DNA of 64,000 nt from Thermococcus sp. 21S7 (GCF_012027615.1 NZ_SNUT01000004.1:124001-188000); one strand, 5' to 3'; counted from the stretch's first letter, positions 8,454 through 17,794 are shown. Translations and numbers: made by a program. The notes: generated by a model not told the origin, from the letters alone.

Positions 8454-9356
8454 TCAGATGACCGCTGGAACGCCCGGGATCCTAGGGAACGGTTGCACCT
8501 CCGCTATGTGCTTTGCCCCCACCATGTAGCGGATCAGCCTCTCGACGCCGATTCCCGCCCCTGCGCTGGGCTTCAGGAGGCCGGCTTTCGCCACTTCGAT
8601 GTAAGGTCTGAACGCCTCAAGGCTTATCCCCGCTCTCTTCATCTTCCTCACTATGACCTCGTACTCCCATTCCCTCTCGCCGCCGCTTGAGACTTCTCCG
8701 TAGCCCTCCGGCAGGTAGAGGTCGTAGTTCCTGAAGTGCCCCGGTCTCTCAGGGTCTTCCCTGTCGTAGAACTCCCTCTCAATATCGGTAACCCAGAAGG
8801 GTTCCTCCATGGCGTTGCTGGCCTCGTCCTCGTCCCCGAACTCTTCCTTTATCTCCTCCAGGGTGAAGCGCTTGAAGGGCGGCTTGACTCTGGGCACCTC
8901 CCTCTCAAGTTCCCAGCTCCTCGCCTCCCTGAACAGACCGCTGATGAGGCCCTCGATGAGGCCCATCACGTCGTCCATACTGGCGTAGGCTATCTCGAAG
9001 TCGAGCTGGGTGAACTCGTAGGCGTGCCTTCCGTCGTCAGCTGAACGTCCCTCAAGCCTCACGTTCGGCGAGAGGATGAAGAGCTTATCTATACCCATCG
9101 CCACCGCCATCTGTTTATGGAGTATCATGCTGTGGGTCAGCCTCAGCCTCGAACCGTAGACCTCGACCTCGGGCGGTCTGAGAGCCTCCTCTGCGGCCGG
9201 ATCGGGCCAGAGGGGGTCTGTGATGGAGCTGAGCATCACGGGGAGCATCCACTTAAAGCCCTCGCCCACCATGTATCTTGTCATATAGTCAATCACTCTC
9301 GTCTGTACTTCCATGACCGGTTCAATTTTTCTGGTCACAATTTGGAGAGCGTTCAT
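8454..9356 (-). CDS. Archaeal asparagine synthetase (AS-AR, AsnRS-related)
   Basis: 300 aa. A class II tRNA-synthetase catalytic core without the anticodon-binding domain. Motifs include WPDPAAEE, RLTHSMILHKQMAVAMG, LSPNVRLE and C-terminal GAGIGVERLIRYMVG (motif 3). This matches the archaeal enzyme shown in Pyrococcus abyssi to make asparagine from aspartate, ATP and ammonia. I chose the ATG at 9356 (MNALQIVTR) because GGTGGT lies 4 nt upstream; an in-frame GTG at 9365 overlaps that site. It is not a tRNA ligase. Confidence 0.85.
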   Translation of the reverse strand: MNALQIVTRKIEPVMEVQTRVIDYMTRYMVGEGFKWMLPVMLSSITDPLWPDPAAEEALRPPEVEVYGSRLRLTHSMILHKQMAVAMGIDKLFILSPNVRLEGRSADDGRHAYEFTQLDFEIAYASMDDVMGLIEGLISGLFREARSWELEREVPRVKPPFKRFTLEEIKEEFGDEDEASNAMEEPFWVTDIEREFYDREDPERPGHFRNYDLYLPEGYGEVSSGGEREWEYEVIVRKMKRAGISLEAFRPYIEVAKAGLLKPSAGAGIGVERLIRYMVGAKHIAEVQPFPRIPGVPAVI

Positions 9357-9555
9357 ATCTACCACCTACTTTTTGTCACGTACTTTCCCCTTTATGGCCT
9401 TTGTGCAAAAACTTTTGGATTTTGGGCAAGATATGACATTTAACTGCAGTGATTTTTGGATATACGACAATACACTGCGCTTTATTTGACGTTTATCAAA
9501 GTCCATCGGCGATAGCGTTATAACGCCAGCCGAGAACCTTGTATGGTGGTAAAGC

Positions 9556-10137
9556 ATGGGAGTGTACATATTCACGCCTGAGGACCTGATACGCTACGGT
9601 GCCGCGACCGAGGAGCAGTTTGAGGTTCTGAAGAACGCGGTTCTCTCCAAGAAGGACATCCTCGTGGTTGGTTCCAGCCGCTCCGGAAAGACCAAGCTCG
9701 TTGAGGCGCTGATGCACTTCATACCCGGTGACTGGAAGGTTGCCGTTATAACCGCCTACGGCGAGTTCAAGCCCTTCAAGCCAAACATCGTCGTCATAGA
9801 TACTCAGTTCGACAGCCAGCCCCTTGAGAGGCGCACTTCGGACGTTATCTCAAAAATCAAAGCCTTGAATCCAGACTACGTCGTCATCGACACCCTTCAC
9901 ACCGTTGACGCCGCGAGGATATTCCGCGAGCTTATAGACGATTACGCCTTCATCGTGACATCCCTCGCCCTCACCGACGACATAAAGGGTGAGGTCAGGC
10001 ACTGGCTCAGGATAAGCGGCGAAACCTTCGACAAGTTTGACATCGTCGTGGAGCTCAAGAGGGACTGGAGAACCGGGATGAAGAGGATAAACCGGGTATA
10101 CGAGGTAAAAAACGGGGAGCTCAGGCCCGTTATTTAG
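9556..10137 (+). CDS. Minimal secretion-ATPase-like P-loop protein
   Basis: 193 aa. Walker A is VGSSRSGKTKLVEAL near residues 39-53; a Walker B-like NPDYVVIDTLHTVDAARIF lies near 110-128. The order of motifs resembles the core of GspE/VirB11 pilus and secretion ATPases, but it is far shorter than the usual 300-600 aa and lacks an obvious N-terminal domain. The function is unknown; it may be a regulatory or membrane-associated nucleotide switch. GGTGG lies 8 nt before the start. It overlaps the end of the convergent membrane protein gene by 8 bp. Confidence 0.65.
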   Translation: MGVYIFTPEDLIRYGAATEEQFEVLKNAVLSKKDILVVGSSRSGKTKLVEALMHFIPGDWKVAVITAYGEFKPFKPNIVVIDTQFDSQPLERRTSDVISKIKALNPDYVVIDTLHTVDAARIFRELIDDYAFIVTSLALTDDIKGEVRHWLRISGETFDKFDIVVELKRDWRTGMKRINRVYEVKNGELRPVI

Positions 10138-10924
10138 AGCGCTTTTTGAGCCGCTCCTTTAACTTTCTCCAGCCATCCCTTATCTCATTTCTGACCTTTC
10201 TCTGCCCTTCCCTCGTGAGGTAGCCCTTTCTCCACGCGGCGTACATGATGCCGTTGAAGGCGAGGGTAGCCACAACCGCCAGAAGCAGGGAGTTAACGGC
10301 GACGCCCGCTATCGTTCTCTGCGTCCTCCTGAACATTCCGAGGGCAACGTAGTCGTTGGGGGTCATGTGCTTCATGGGCAGAACCGCCCTCTCGGTGCCT
10401 TCGGCGGGGATTAGGGACAGCATGTGGTTCCAGGTTACGACGTAGACGTTGATGTGGGTTCCGTTGACCGTGCAGTTCGGAATGACCTCGTTCTCATCCA
10501 CCCACAGGCAGCTCCCGTTCTCCAGGAGCTTTCCGTTGACATCGGTGTGTTCGTAGGTCTGGAAGTAGAAGGTGCCGTTCTCGGGGTTAACCTTCACTAC
10601 CTCTATGTCCTGCGTCGCGCCCCCGTAAACGAGGCCTCGGAAGAAGCGGTAGAGCTTGTCTATCAGTGAGTTGCTGAAGTATTCATCCTCCCAGACGATG
10701 TAGTAGTAGAGAACGCCGTCGTAGTCCACCATGTAGAGTATTCCCACCGGTCTGTCCTCGGGGGCCGTGTAAACGATTGGGGTGTAGAGGTCAATCTTCT
10801 CGCTCTCCCCGGGCATGTAGCCTTCGAGGGAATAGCCGCTTGAGGCCAGTCCAACGAACCAGAAGATTAGGAAGTTCAGGATGAGCCAGGCGGTTATCCA
10901 CTTCTTCGAGACCATGACATCCAC
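10130..10924 (-). CDS. Membrane protein with a large extracytoplasmic domain, unknown function
   Basis: 264 aa. A hydrophobic N-terminal segment (ITAWLILNFLIFWFVGLASS, about 9-28) and a second near 215-235 (AVNSLLLAVVATLAFNGIMYA) bracket a polar domain with N-glycosylation-like NGT/NCT sites; the tail is strongly basic. It probably has two membrane spans with the middle domain outside. An alternative start is the ATG at 10915. A TATA-like TTTTTATTATA lies just upstream. I do not recognise a family. Confidence 0.65.
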   Translation of the reverse strand: MDVMVSKKWITAWLILNFLIFWFVGLASSGYSLEGYMPGESEKIDLYTPIVYTAPEDRPVGILYMVDYDGVLYYYIVWEDEYFSNSLIDKLYRFFRGLVYGGATQDIEVVKVNPENGTFYFQTYEHTDVNGKLLENGSCLWVDENEVIPNCTVNGTHINVYVVTWNHMLSLIPAEGTERAVLPMKHMTPNDYVALGMFRRTQRTIAGVAVNSLLLAVVATLAFNGIMYAAWRKGYLTREGQRKVRNEIRDGWRKLKERLKKRSK

Positions 10925-10944
10925 TATAATAAAAAGAAGGGAGC

Positions 10945-12099
10945 TCAGCCCTTAAGCTTTTCTATGACCTCGCGGAGGTTGGCGAGCATCTCCTCGATGT
11001 CCTCGAAGGTCATGTAGCCCATGTTTCCAATCCTGAAGGTCTTCTCGGCAACGCTTCCGTAGCCCTTGGCCAGCTCGAAGCCGCGCTCGCGCATGGCGTT
11101 GTAGACGTCGACGCCCTTCATTCCCTCGGGGACGACGACAGCGGTTATCGTCGGGCTCTCGTAGCCGGGCTCAGCCAGAACGCCGAGTCCCATCTCCTTG
11201 ACGCCCTCGCGAATGGTTTCGCTCCTCTTCTTGTACATTCCAAGCCAGGCATCCTTGCCGCCCATTTTCTCGACTATCCTGAGCACGACGTTGAGGCCGA
11301 ATATCTGCGGGAGCGGGGGAGTTGAGGGGGTTCCCTTCTTCTTGCCGTTGAACTTCTTGTAGAGCGGCAGGTCGAAGTACCAGCCGCGCTCCGGCATCTT
11401 CTCGGCTATTTCAAAGACCCTCTCGCTCACAGCCGCGACAGCAAGCCCCGGCGGAACGCCGAAGGCCTTCTGGGAGCTGGCGAATATCATGTCTAGACCC
11501 CATTTGTCAAATTTGATGTCCGCGCCGCCCATGGCTGAAACGGCGTCGACGAAGAGCAGCTTGTCGTGCTCGTGAACGACCTTCGCCAGCTCGGGGAGCG
11601 GGTTGAGGACACCGGTTGAGGTCTCGTTGTAGGTTATGGTCACCGCAACGACGTCGGGGTTCTTTCTGAGGGCCTCGTCGAGCTCCTCCGGCTTGACGGC
11701 GTAGCCCGGCTCCTTCCTCAGGATGACCGCTTCCCTGCCGTTGGAGTTGACTACCTCGGCGAACCTGTCTCCAAAGGCTCCCACGGTCGTGACGAGAACT
11801 TTTCCTCCCCTCGGCACGGTGTTTCTCACGGCAGCCTCCATGAAGCCGGTTCCGGAGCTGGGGAACATTATTATCTCGCCTTTCTCGGCTTCGAGAAAAG
11901 CCCTGAGTCTGCTGAGGGTGTCAACGTGAACCTCCTTTGCCTCGGCCGAGCGGTGGCTGAACATCTGGACGCTCATTATCGCGAGAACCTCTGGGAAGCA
12001 TGCAACTGGACCGGCGGTAAAGAGCCTGTACTTCGGCTTGACGAGCTCGTAAACCTCCCTGTAGGCCTCTTCATACTCCATTTCGAACCTGAGTTCCAT
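10945..12099 (-). CDS. Alanine/serine-glyoxylate-type aminotransferase (class V)
   Basis: 384 aa, fold-type I PLP enzyme. Signature motifs: LFTAGPVACFPEVLAIM at the N-terminus, SSGTGFMEAAVRNTV (phosphate binding), VDAVSAMGG (PLP ring Asp), the PLP lysine in SSQKAFGVPPG, and IGNMGYMTFEDIEEML near the C-terminus. It probably transaminates alanine or serine with glyoxylate or pyruvate. The ATG at 12099 is preferred: AGGTGAT precedes it at the usual spacing, whereas the upstream GTG/ATG codons overlap that site. Confidence 0.85.
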   Translation of the reverse strand: MELRFEMEYEEAYREVYELVKPKYRLFTAGPVACFPEVLAIMSVQMFSHRSAEAKEVHVDTLSRLRAFLEAEKGEIIMFPSSGTGFMEAAVRNTVPRGGKVLVTTVGAFGDRFAEVVNSNGREAVILRKEPGYAVKPEELDEALRKNPDVVAVTITYNETSTGVLNPLPELAKVVHEHDKLLFVDAVSAMGGADIKFDKWGLDMIFASSQKAFGVPPGLAVAAVSERVFEIAEKMPERGWYFDLPLYKKFNGKKKGTPSTPPLPQIFGLNVVLRIVEKMGGKDAWLGMYKKRSETIREGVKEMGLGVLAEPGYESPTITAVVVPEGMKGVDVYNAMRERGFELAKGYGSVAEKTFRIGNMGYMTFEDIEEMLANLREVIEKLKG

Positions 12100-12264
12100 C
12101 AGCATCACCTCGGCGGGAGTTTGAAGGCTAAATATAAAAAGGGTTCGATGGCATTGTGCACCGATTGGTTGAAGTCCCGCTCATTTATTCCGTCGATGGT
12201 TGAAAAATCTTCGGCATGGTCAACACTTTTAAAAGCTTCGCCCTAACGCTTAGAAGGTGGTCTG

Positions 12265-13428
12265 ATGGAACGAAGACGCCTCGCTGGAATAGTCCTTCTC
12301 ATAGTCTCGGCGTTCACCGGGACGATAGCCTTTCGCCTCGCCACCCCCGCCATAGCGTTCTACACGCGCGATATACTCAAGGCTTCGATGCTCTCCGTTT
12401 CCATAGTCTCGATGTCTTTCGTGCTCGCGAGGGCGTTTTCCTCGGTTTTCGGCGGGCTGATGCTCGAAAGGGGCAAGAGGCTCGTTTATATCGGTGCGGT
12501 GGCTATGATGGGAAACGCCCTGGCGGTTCAGCTCTACCCCCTGACCTCGACGTGGTTCCAGGTCGCCGGGATAAAGCTCCTCAACGGCTTTCTCAACGGT
12601 CTGAGCTGGCCGATGGCGCAGTTCGTCATAGCCGTGGCCACCCCGAAGGAAATAAGGGCAAGGGTTACCGCGGTCTACTTCTTCTTCGGCAGCATCGCTT
12701 CCCTCCTCGGAAACTACGTCTACGCCTACACGATAGACCTCGGGCTGGGCGGCCAGATGTGGATTTCCTCCGCGTTCTTTATCCTGACCGGCCTGATAAT
12801 GGTGGCCAGCTACGTCCTCCTCTACGATAGAATAACGCCCAAGAGGAAGCGCTTGGACGGTGAAAAGCCGAGCCTCGAACCCAAGAGGGTTCTAATCATT
12901 GCCTCGCTGATGGCGGTGATAGTGGCCTTCACGTCCGGCGAGATAACCTATGTCTACGTCTCCGAGGCCCTGGGTATGGAGAAGGCAACGACCGCAACGC
13001 TCATCGGCTGGGCGGGCTTTCTCGCCGCGATGCTCAGCTACGGCGTCTCCTGGCTCGCCGACGTGAGGAGCGAGAGGCGGATGGTTCTGCTCACGTCCAT
13101 AATGGCAGCACTTTCGCCGCTCCTCGCGGCAGTAAAGACCGCTCCGACGGTTTTCCTGGGAATATTCCTTGCACTCTTCGCCTTCCAGAGCTTCAGACCG
13201 ATTTCCAGAAAGGTTCTGGCGAGCTACCACCGCTCCTCCCTGGCCATTGGTGGCGTCAACGGCGTCCAGAACCTCTCGACCTTCTTCGGGGGGATGCTGT
13301 TCGGCTTTGCTTATTCGCTCGGGGAAGTTCACGGGGCTGTAACGCTCAACCTAGCCCTGCTGGCATTCACGCCTGTTTCGATAGCCCTGCTCTGGCAGAG
13401 CGTTAAGCTTAAAGGCGGTGGGAAGTAA
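12265..13428 (+). CDS. Major facilitator superfamily transporter
   Basis: 387 aa, highly hydrophobic, with about 12 predicted membrane helices. A basic loop between the second and third helices (GGLMLERGKRLVYIG, about 68-82) matches the MFS A-motif, and another (SWLADVRSERRMVLL) occurs in the second half. The substrate is unknown; drug or metabolite efflux is usual for such singletons. GGTGGTCTG precedes the ATG, and a TATA-like ACTTTTAAAAG lies near 12229. Divergent from the aminotransferase. Confidence 0.8.
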   Translation: MERRRLAGIVLLIVSAFTGTIAFRLATPAIAFYTRDILKASMLSVSIVSMSFVLARAFSSVFGGLMLERGKRLVYIGAVAMMGNALAVQLYPLTSTWFQVAGIKLLNGFLNGLSWPMAQFVIAVATPKEIRARVTAVYFFFGSIASLLGNYVYAYTIDLGLGGQMWISSAFFILTGLIMVASYVLLYDRITPKRKRLDGEKPSLEPKRVLIIASLMAVIVAFTSGEITYVYVSEALGMEKATTATLIGWAGFLAAMLSYGVSWLADVRSERRMVLLTSIMAALSPLLAAVKTAPTVFLGIFLALFAFQSFRPISRKVLASYHRSSLAIGGVNGVQNLSTFFGGMLFGFAYSLGEVHGAVTLNLALLAFTPVSIALLWQSVKLKGGGK

Positions 13429-13453
13429 GTGCCCTTTGACGGAAACTCCAAAA

Positions 13454-13465
13454 CTTTTATAAAAG
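13454..13465 (+). promoter_or_regulatory. Promoter of the L10e gene
   Basis: CTTTTATAAAAG, a strong archaeal TATA element about 55 nt before the L10e start. Confidence 0.65.
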
Positions 13466-13517
13466 AGAGCACTCGCCTAAATTTAGGCTTAGCTTACGCT
13501 CATTTGGAGGTGAGAGT

Positions 13518-14066
13518 ATGGGACTGAGACCAGCCAAGATTGATAGGGACGTTGACAAGCCCGCTTACACGAGGAGGGAATACATACGCGGTGCGCCAGG
13601 TCCGAAGATAACGATCTTCGACATGGGCAACCTTTCGGCTGAATTCCAGTACGAGGTCAGCCTTCATGCCGAGCAGGCCATGCAGATAAGGCAGAACGCC
13701 CTGGAGGCCATTCGTATCCAGGTGAACAGGTACCTCCAGAAGAACGTCGGAAGGAGCAACTTCCACTTCAAGATAAGGGTCTACCCGTTCCAGGTGCTTA
13801 GAGAGAACCCGATGGCCACCGGAAGGAAGGCCGACCGTTACGGAAACGGTATGAGGAGGCCCTTCGGAAAGCCGATAGGTCTCGCCGCCCGCGTCAAGAA
13901 GGACCAGAAGATACTCACCGTTTGGGTGAACGAGAACCACCTCAAGTTCGCCCTCGGCGCCATGCACAGGGCCAAGATGAAGCTCCCCTACAGCGCATAC
14001 TACAGAATCTACGACAAGGAAGGCAACGACATCACCAGCAAGGTTCTCTCCACCATGAAGCGCTGA
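13518..14066 (+). CDS. rpl10e: 50S ribosomal protein L10e (uL16)
   Basis: 182 aa, the usual length. Begins [19 protein letters not shown] and contains [18 protein letters not shown] and [21 protein letters not shown], diagnostic of archaeal L10e, the equivalent of bacterial L16, which binds near the A site of 23S rRNA. GGAGGTGAG lies just before the ATG. It is a separate transcription unit from the main ribosomal cluster. Confidence 0.95.
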   Translation: MGLRPAKIDRDVDKPAYTRREYIRGAPGPKITIFDMGNLSAEFQYEVSLHAEQAMQIRQNALEAIRIQVNRYLQKNVGRSNFHFKIRVYPFQVLRENPMATGRKADRYGNGMRRPFGKPIGLAARVKKDQKILTVWVNENHLKFALGAMHRAKMKLPYSAYYRIYDKEGNDITSKVLSTMKR

Positions 14067-14210
14067 AGCGCAACGCTGAAGCGCGCACTATTGCCTTCTT
14101 CTACATTTTCATGCCCGTGTGTTCCGCCACCTGGCCGATGTTTTTATCGTATGTTCATAATAATTCATAATAATTATTAACGATGCCGTCCAACTTAGAC
14201 TGGTGGGATG

Positions 14211-15353
14211 ATGGTAAGCTCAGGTTTCAAGGCCATGCTTCTCAAGCTCGGCGTTCCCGAGGACAGGCTGACGGTCCTTGAGGGCAAGGGTGGGGTTGTG
14301 GAGGGTGAAGTCGAAGGCATCAGGTACGTTCGCTTCCGCGATTCCGCCAAGGGCTTCCGGCGCGGAACCGTTGTCTTTGAGAACGGCGACGTTGTTCTGG
14401 GGTTCCCCCACATAAAGCGCGTCGTCCAGCTGGAGAGCGGTATCAGGAGGGTCTTCAAGAACAAACCCTTCTACGTTGAGGAGAAGGTGGACGGCTACAA
14501 CGTCCGTGTCGTGAAGGTGAAGGATAGGGTTCTTGCCCTCACGAGGGGAGGTTTTGTCTGCCCCTTCACGACGGAGCGGATACTCGACTTCATAAACGGG
14601 GAGTTCTTCAGGGACTACCCAAACCTAGTCCTTGCTGGAGAGATGGCCGGGCCCGAAAGCCCGTACATCGTCGAGGGGCCGCCCTACGTTAAGAAGGACA
14701 TAGAGTTTTTCCTGTTTGACATCCAGGAGAAGGGAACGGGGAGAAGCCTTCCAGTGGAAGAGAGGTATAAGCTCGCGGAGGAGTACGGGATTCCTCAGGT
14801 GGGGCGCTTTGGCCTCTACGACCGTTCGAAAATTGATGAGCTGCATGAGCTGATCGAAAGGCTCAGCAGGGAGAGGAGAGAGGGCATCGTCATGAAAACG
14901 CCCGACATGAAGAGAATCGCGAAGTACGTAACGCCGTACGCCAACATCAACGACGTCAGGATAGGCTCCCACATATTCTTCGACCTGCCGCACGGCTACT
15001 TCATGGGGAGGATTAAGCGCCTCGCGTTCTACCTGGCCGAAAAGCACGTTAAGGGCGAGGAGTTCGACGAGTATGCGAAAGCCCTTGGAAAGGCCCTCCT
15101 CAGGCCGTTCGTCGAGAGCATCCACGAAGTTGCCAACGGCGGCGAGGTCGAGGAGGTCTTCACGGTGAGGGTGAAGAGCATAAGCACCGCCCACAAAATG
15201 GTGACCCACTTCGAGAGGCTCGGCGTGAAAATCCACATCGAAGACATAGAGGACTTGGGCAACGGCTACTGGAGGATAACCTTCAAGAGGGTTTATCCCG
15301 ACGCCACGCGCGAGATGAGGGAGCTGTGGAACGGCAGGGCTTTCGTGGACTGA
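14211..15353 (+). CDS. ATP-dependent RNA ligase (archaeal Rnl3 family)
   Basis: 380 aa. The nucleotidyltransferase motif I is EKVDGYN with Lys92 as the likely AMP-accepting residue, followed by ALTRGGFVCPFT, LVLAGEMAGPES, EFFLFDIQEKGTGR and REGIVMKTPDMKRIAKY (motifs III-V). The C-terminal helical domain is present. It matches the homodimeric RNA ligase characterised from Pyrococcus abyssi and Methanothermobacter, which circularises or joins RNA with 5' phosphate ends. I prefer the second of two adjacent ATGs because GGTG is 5 nt upstream; the alternative start is 14208. Confidence 0.92.
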   Translation: MVSSGFKAMLLKLGVPEDRLTVLEGKGGVVEGEVEGIRYVRFRDSAKGFRRGTVVFENGDVVLGFPHIKRVVQLESGIRRVFKNKPFYVEEKVDGYNVRVVKVKDRVLALTRGGFVCPFTTERILDFINGEFFRDYPNLVLAGEMAGPESPYIVEGPPYVKKDIEFFLFDIQEKGTGRSLPVEERYKLAEEYGIPQVGRFGLYDRSKIDELHELIERLSRERREGIVMKTPDMKRIAKYVTPYANINDVRIGSHIFFDLPHGYFMGRIKRLAFYLAEKHVKGEEFDEYAKALGKALLRPFVESIHEVANGGEVEEVFTVRVKSISTAHKMVTHFERLGVKIHIEDIEDLGNGYWRITFKRVYPDATREMRELWNGRAFVD

Positions 15354-15506
15354 GCAATGCTTCAAAAATTATTCCGGTGGGGATTATCTTGGCAGGGTAA
15401 TCCTCACAGGCTGAAAGTTTGTCCGCATACTTGATTCCCACCTTGAGATTCGGCAGATTAAGCTCTGATACTAATCCAGCTTAGTGCTAATGAGCGGTTA
15501 GTCAAT

Positions 15507-15548
15507 TTAACTTGTACCCCTACAAGTAACTTGCGGGGTGTAAGTTAG
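15507..15548. repeat. Direct repeat B with two dyads, 3' flank of the ATPase gene
   Basis: A 42-bp unit starting TTAACTTGTACCCCTACAAG, followed by a second imperfect dyad (AACTTGC...GTAAGTT). It overlaps the ATPase stop codon (15545-15547). It is a near copy, in the same orientation, of the unit at 16627-16669. Confidence 0.7.
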
Positions 15549-16627
15549 AGCTCTCGGAACACCCTCTTAAGCACGGGGTCGGGGATGATATACCTGCCCT
15601 CTCTCTTCTCCACGTAGTCCGACTTCACGAGGTTTTCGAGGAGCTTTGAAAAGTTCGAATCATTGATGTAGCCCAGCTTGAGCGTTAAATAGTCCTTGAT
15701 GTCCTTCCACCGTGAATATCCAAGGGCTATTGCCCTGAGAATGACCCTGTACCTCGGACTGTAGGCGAAGAGCTTCGACAGCTCGGTTTGGATTAAACTC
15801 TTGGCCTCTCTCAGAACTTCATTTAGGGCCTCTTCGTGTCCAAGCTTTCTTGTGACCCGCGTATATCCGTAGAGGGCCAGCCAGCCTGGAATCCCGTCGA
15901 GCTCTCCCACGGCATCTTCAATCTCCCGTCCGCTCACGTTGAAGTTGGCTTCATCAAATCCCTTTCTCAGAAACTCAGCGCTCATCTCCGGGCTGAATCT
16001 ATCTAAGGTTACGTCGTGGTGGTATCTGCCGAAAAGCGGTGCCTCCGGATCATCGAACTTAAGGAAGTCTAAGAGAAGGCCAACTTCGGAGCCAGTTAGG
16101 ATGAAGGTTAGGTTTTCGAGATTGTCCGTTGCGTAAGCCAAAATCCCATCGTACCTTGTGGCCCCTCCAAAGCGCAGATACTGGGCTTCATCGAAGGCTA
16201 TGATGACCCTCCCGGATTTTTCTCCGTATTCGTTGAGCGCTTCTAAGAGTTCGGTTATTGAGAAGTCTTTTGAGGTTATCTCCAGCCTGAGTCTGGAAAC
16301 GCTTACTCCCCGGACCCTCTCAAGAAAAAGCTTTGCCTCTTCAACTAGTTTTTTCCTTCCGCTCATCCCTGAAAGGAGCATCTTCCCGATTACGTACCTG
16401 TTGACAGATGAGAACTCGGAGTAGGTTTTTCTCACATCGACTTTTATTGAGGGGTAGGTGAGCTCGTTGAGTGTTACGTTGAGGAGTGAGCTCTTTCCAA
16501 GCCTTCTTAGGCCAAGAAGGAGGATTAGCCGTTCTCCCCTTTTCACGGCCTCTTCAAGCTCCTTGAGTTCCCTCTCCCTGTCAAAGAGTTCTTCCTTCTT
16601 AGTCTTTGGGTAAGGTGAAAACAGCAT
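15545..16627 (-). CDS. Archaeal AAA ATPase with C-terminal winged helix
   Basis: 360 aa from the ATG at 16627 (MLFSPYPKTK); the open frame extends 28 codons upstream, but those codons are made of the repeat unit. P-loop LLGLRRLGKSSLLN near 37-50, Walker B VIIAFDEAQYLRF, sensor-like LTGSEVGLL, and a C-terminal winged-helix-like region (last 80 aa) that could bind DNA. This is the multi-copy archaeal ATPase family of unknown function. The gene is bracketed by direct copies of a 42-43 bp repeat, one abutting the start codon and one covering the stop, so it may be a mobile or self-regulated cassette. Confidence 0.75.
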   Translation of the reverse strand: MLFSPYPKTKKEELFDRERELKELEEAVKRGERLILLLGLRRLGKSSLLNVTLNELTYPSIKVDVRKTYSEFSSVNRYVIGKMLLSGMSGRKKLVEEAKLFLERVRGVSVSRLRLEITSKDFSITELLEALNEYGEKSGRVIIAFDEAQYLRFGGATRYDGILAYATDNLENLTFILTGSEVGLLLDFLKFDDPEAPLFGRYHHDVTLDRFSPEMSAEFLRKGFDEANFNVSGREIEDAVGELDGIPGWLALYGYTRVTRKLGHEEALNEVLREAKSLIQTELSKLFAYSPRYRVILRAIALGYSRWKDIKDYLTLKLGYINDSNFSKLLENLVKSDYVEKREGRYIIPDPVLKRVFREL

Positions 16628-16669
16628 TAACTTGCACCCCCACAAGTTACTTGCACCCCTGCAAGTTAA
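16627..16669. repeat. Direct repeat A with two dyads, 5' flank of the ATPase gene
   Basis: A 43-bp unit starting TTAACTTGCACCCCCACAAG and containing a second dyad, ACTTGCACCCCTGCAAGT. It lies directly upstream of the ATPase start codon, where an operator would sit. Similar to the unit at 15507-15548. Confidence 0.7.
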
Positions 16670-17728
16670 AAGGCTTTCCCCGGAAACTTTGCCTTCGCAA
16701 AGTTTCATCAAAGTTAGTGGTTCCTCTTAAATCGTCAGATTGGGTAGGATTCCCTTAAGAAACGAACACTGGAGTTACTGTGAATTCCATTCTCGTTAAT
16801 TTGCATTTTAAATGGAGTTCAACTTTAATCGACGCCCGAAGGGCGTCAAAAAGGAGGAACTCTTTGAGAGGAGCTATAATTGAAGAATTCCAAACCCAAA
16901 ACAGCCTGTAAAAAGGAATCCTATCTCACTCTGGCATCTCAAAAAGAACCACGAACCTTGGTCAAACTCTGCGGGACTATCGTCCCTTGCGTCGAGCAGA
17001 GCTCGACGTCGCAAAGGCGAACAAGCTTTTAGAAAAAGCTTGACCAAAAGAGTCCCCTTCTGTTAAACCAAAGAGAATAAAAGCGTGCATATTTAAAAAC
17101 TGCTTGAAAACAAGGTTCAATTCTAATGTCTGGCTGTTAATCGGTTTCACTTTCATTCTGGCGTTCTTGGAACGCCTTGTGGAGAGCGAAACGTTGTAAA
17201 AGTGGCAATTGTAGAGTGAACCACTTAAAAACGAGCATTTTTAGGAACGCACACCTCTTTCCGCCAGCACTTTGCGAAGCAAAGTGCTGAATGGGGGTGT
17301 GGGGGCGTTAGCCCCCCGGAGTTTCAGAGAAAACGGGGTTGTGGGGCGAAGCCCCACTTCGGGGGTTTGAGAGTACAGAGCAAGCTTTAGGAAAGCTTGA
17401 CCAAAAACGTCCTTCTCACAAAATGAGCAAAAGGTCAGTCGTGCACTTGCCAAAGAGCCAGTTTTAGCAGGGTTTCTCTAAGAATGAACCATTTCAAACA
17501 GTTCCAACTTGTCACTAGCGTCCTTTCGGACGCTTTTTCAGGGTGGAACTCTGAAGAGTTGATATTTTAGTGAAAACCCGTATTCAGGAACCCTCTTTAA
17601 AGTGCACGGACTCAAAAACCCTCAAGTAAACAGTCATAACTTTTTGATGAAACTTTGCGTCAGCAAAGTTTCTTTGCAAAAAAGTTGCATACCTCTCAGC
17701 CCAAAAAAGGGTGGAAGGGTTCGAAAGC
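16670..17728. repeat. Repeat-rich intergenic region of about 1 kb
   Basis: I see no gene here. The region holds several short perfect hairpins: GAAACTTTGC/GCAAAGTTTC at 16683-16706 and 17649-17672; GACGCCC/GGGCGTC at 16831-16847; GTCGAGC/GCTCGAC at 16991-17007; CAAGCTTTT/AAAAAGCTTG at 17022-17042; CAGCACTTTGC/GCAAAGTGCTG at 17265-17289; GGGGGC/GCCCCC at 17301-17316; GTGGGGC/GCCCCAC at 17341-17357; CAAGCTTT/AAAGCTTG at 17381-17399; and AGCGTCC/GGACGCT with a T tail at 17517-17539. Related hairpins recur near 36.5, 58.7 and 59.4 kb. The small open frames here are composed of these repeats. Confidence 0.7.
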
Positions 17729-17739
17729 CTTTTAAATAC
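17729..17739 (+). promoter_or_regulatory. Promoter of the ribosomal super-operon / SPOUT gene
   Basis: CTTTTAAATAC, a strong TATA element 56 nt before the ATG at 17795. It rules out the in-frame GTG at 17711 as the start. Confidence 0.65.
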
Positions 17740-17794
17740 TCTCCATAGACCCCACTTCAGCGTTGAAGTTACCATAGCGAAGGATGACGGAAAA

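Noticed and set aside
14067-14207. A short plus-strand frame after L10e (13922-14170)
   Set aside because: Mostly a frame shadow of L10e; the tail is AT-rich spacer without a binding site.
17241-17453. A 70-codon minus-strand frame in the repeat region
   Set aside because: It is built from the hairpin repeats, has no binding site or promoter, and no recognisable protein features.
16670-17728. A CRISPR array
   Set aside because: The repeats are short palindromes at irregular spacing; there is no constant repeat of 25-40 bp with spacers anywhere in the window.
17711-17794. Start of the SPOUT gene at GTG 17711
   Set aside because: It would lie upstream of the strong TATA element at 17729-17739.
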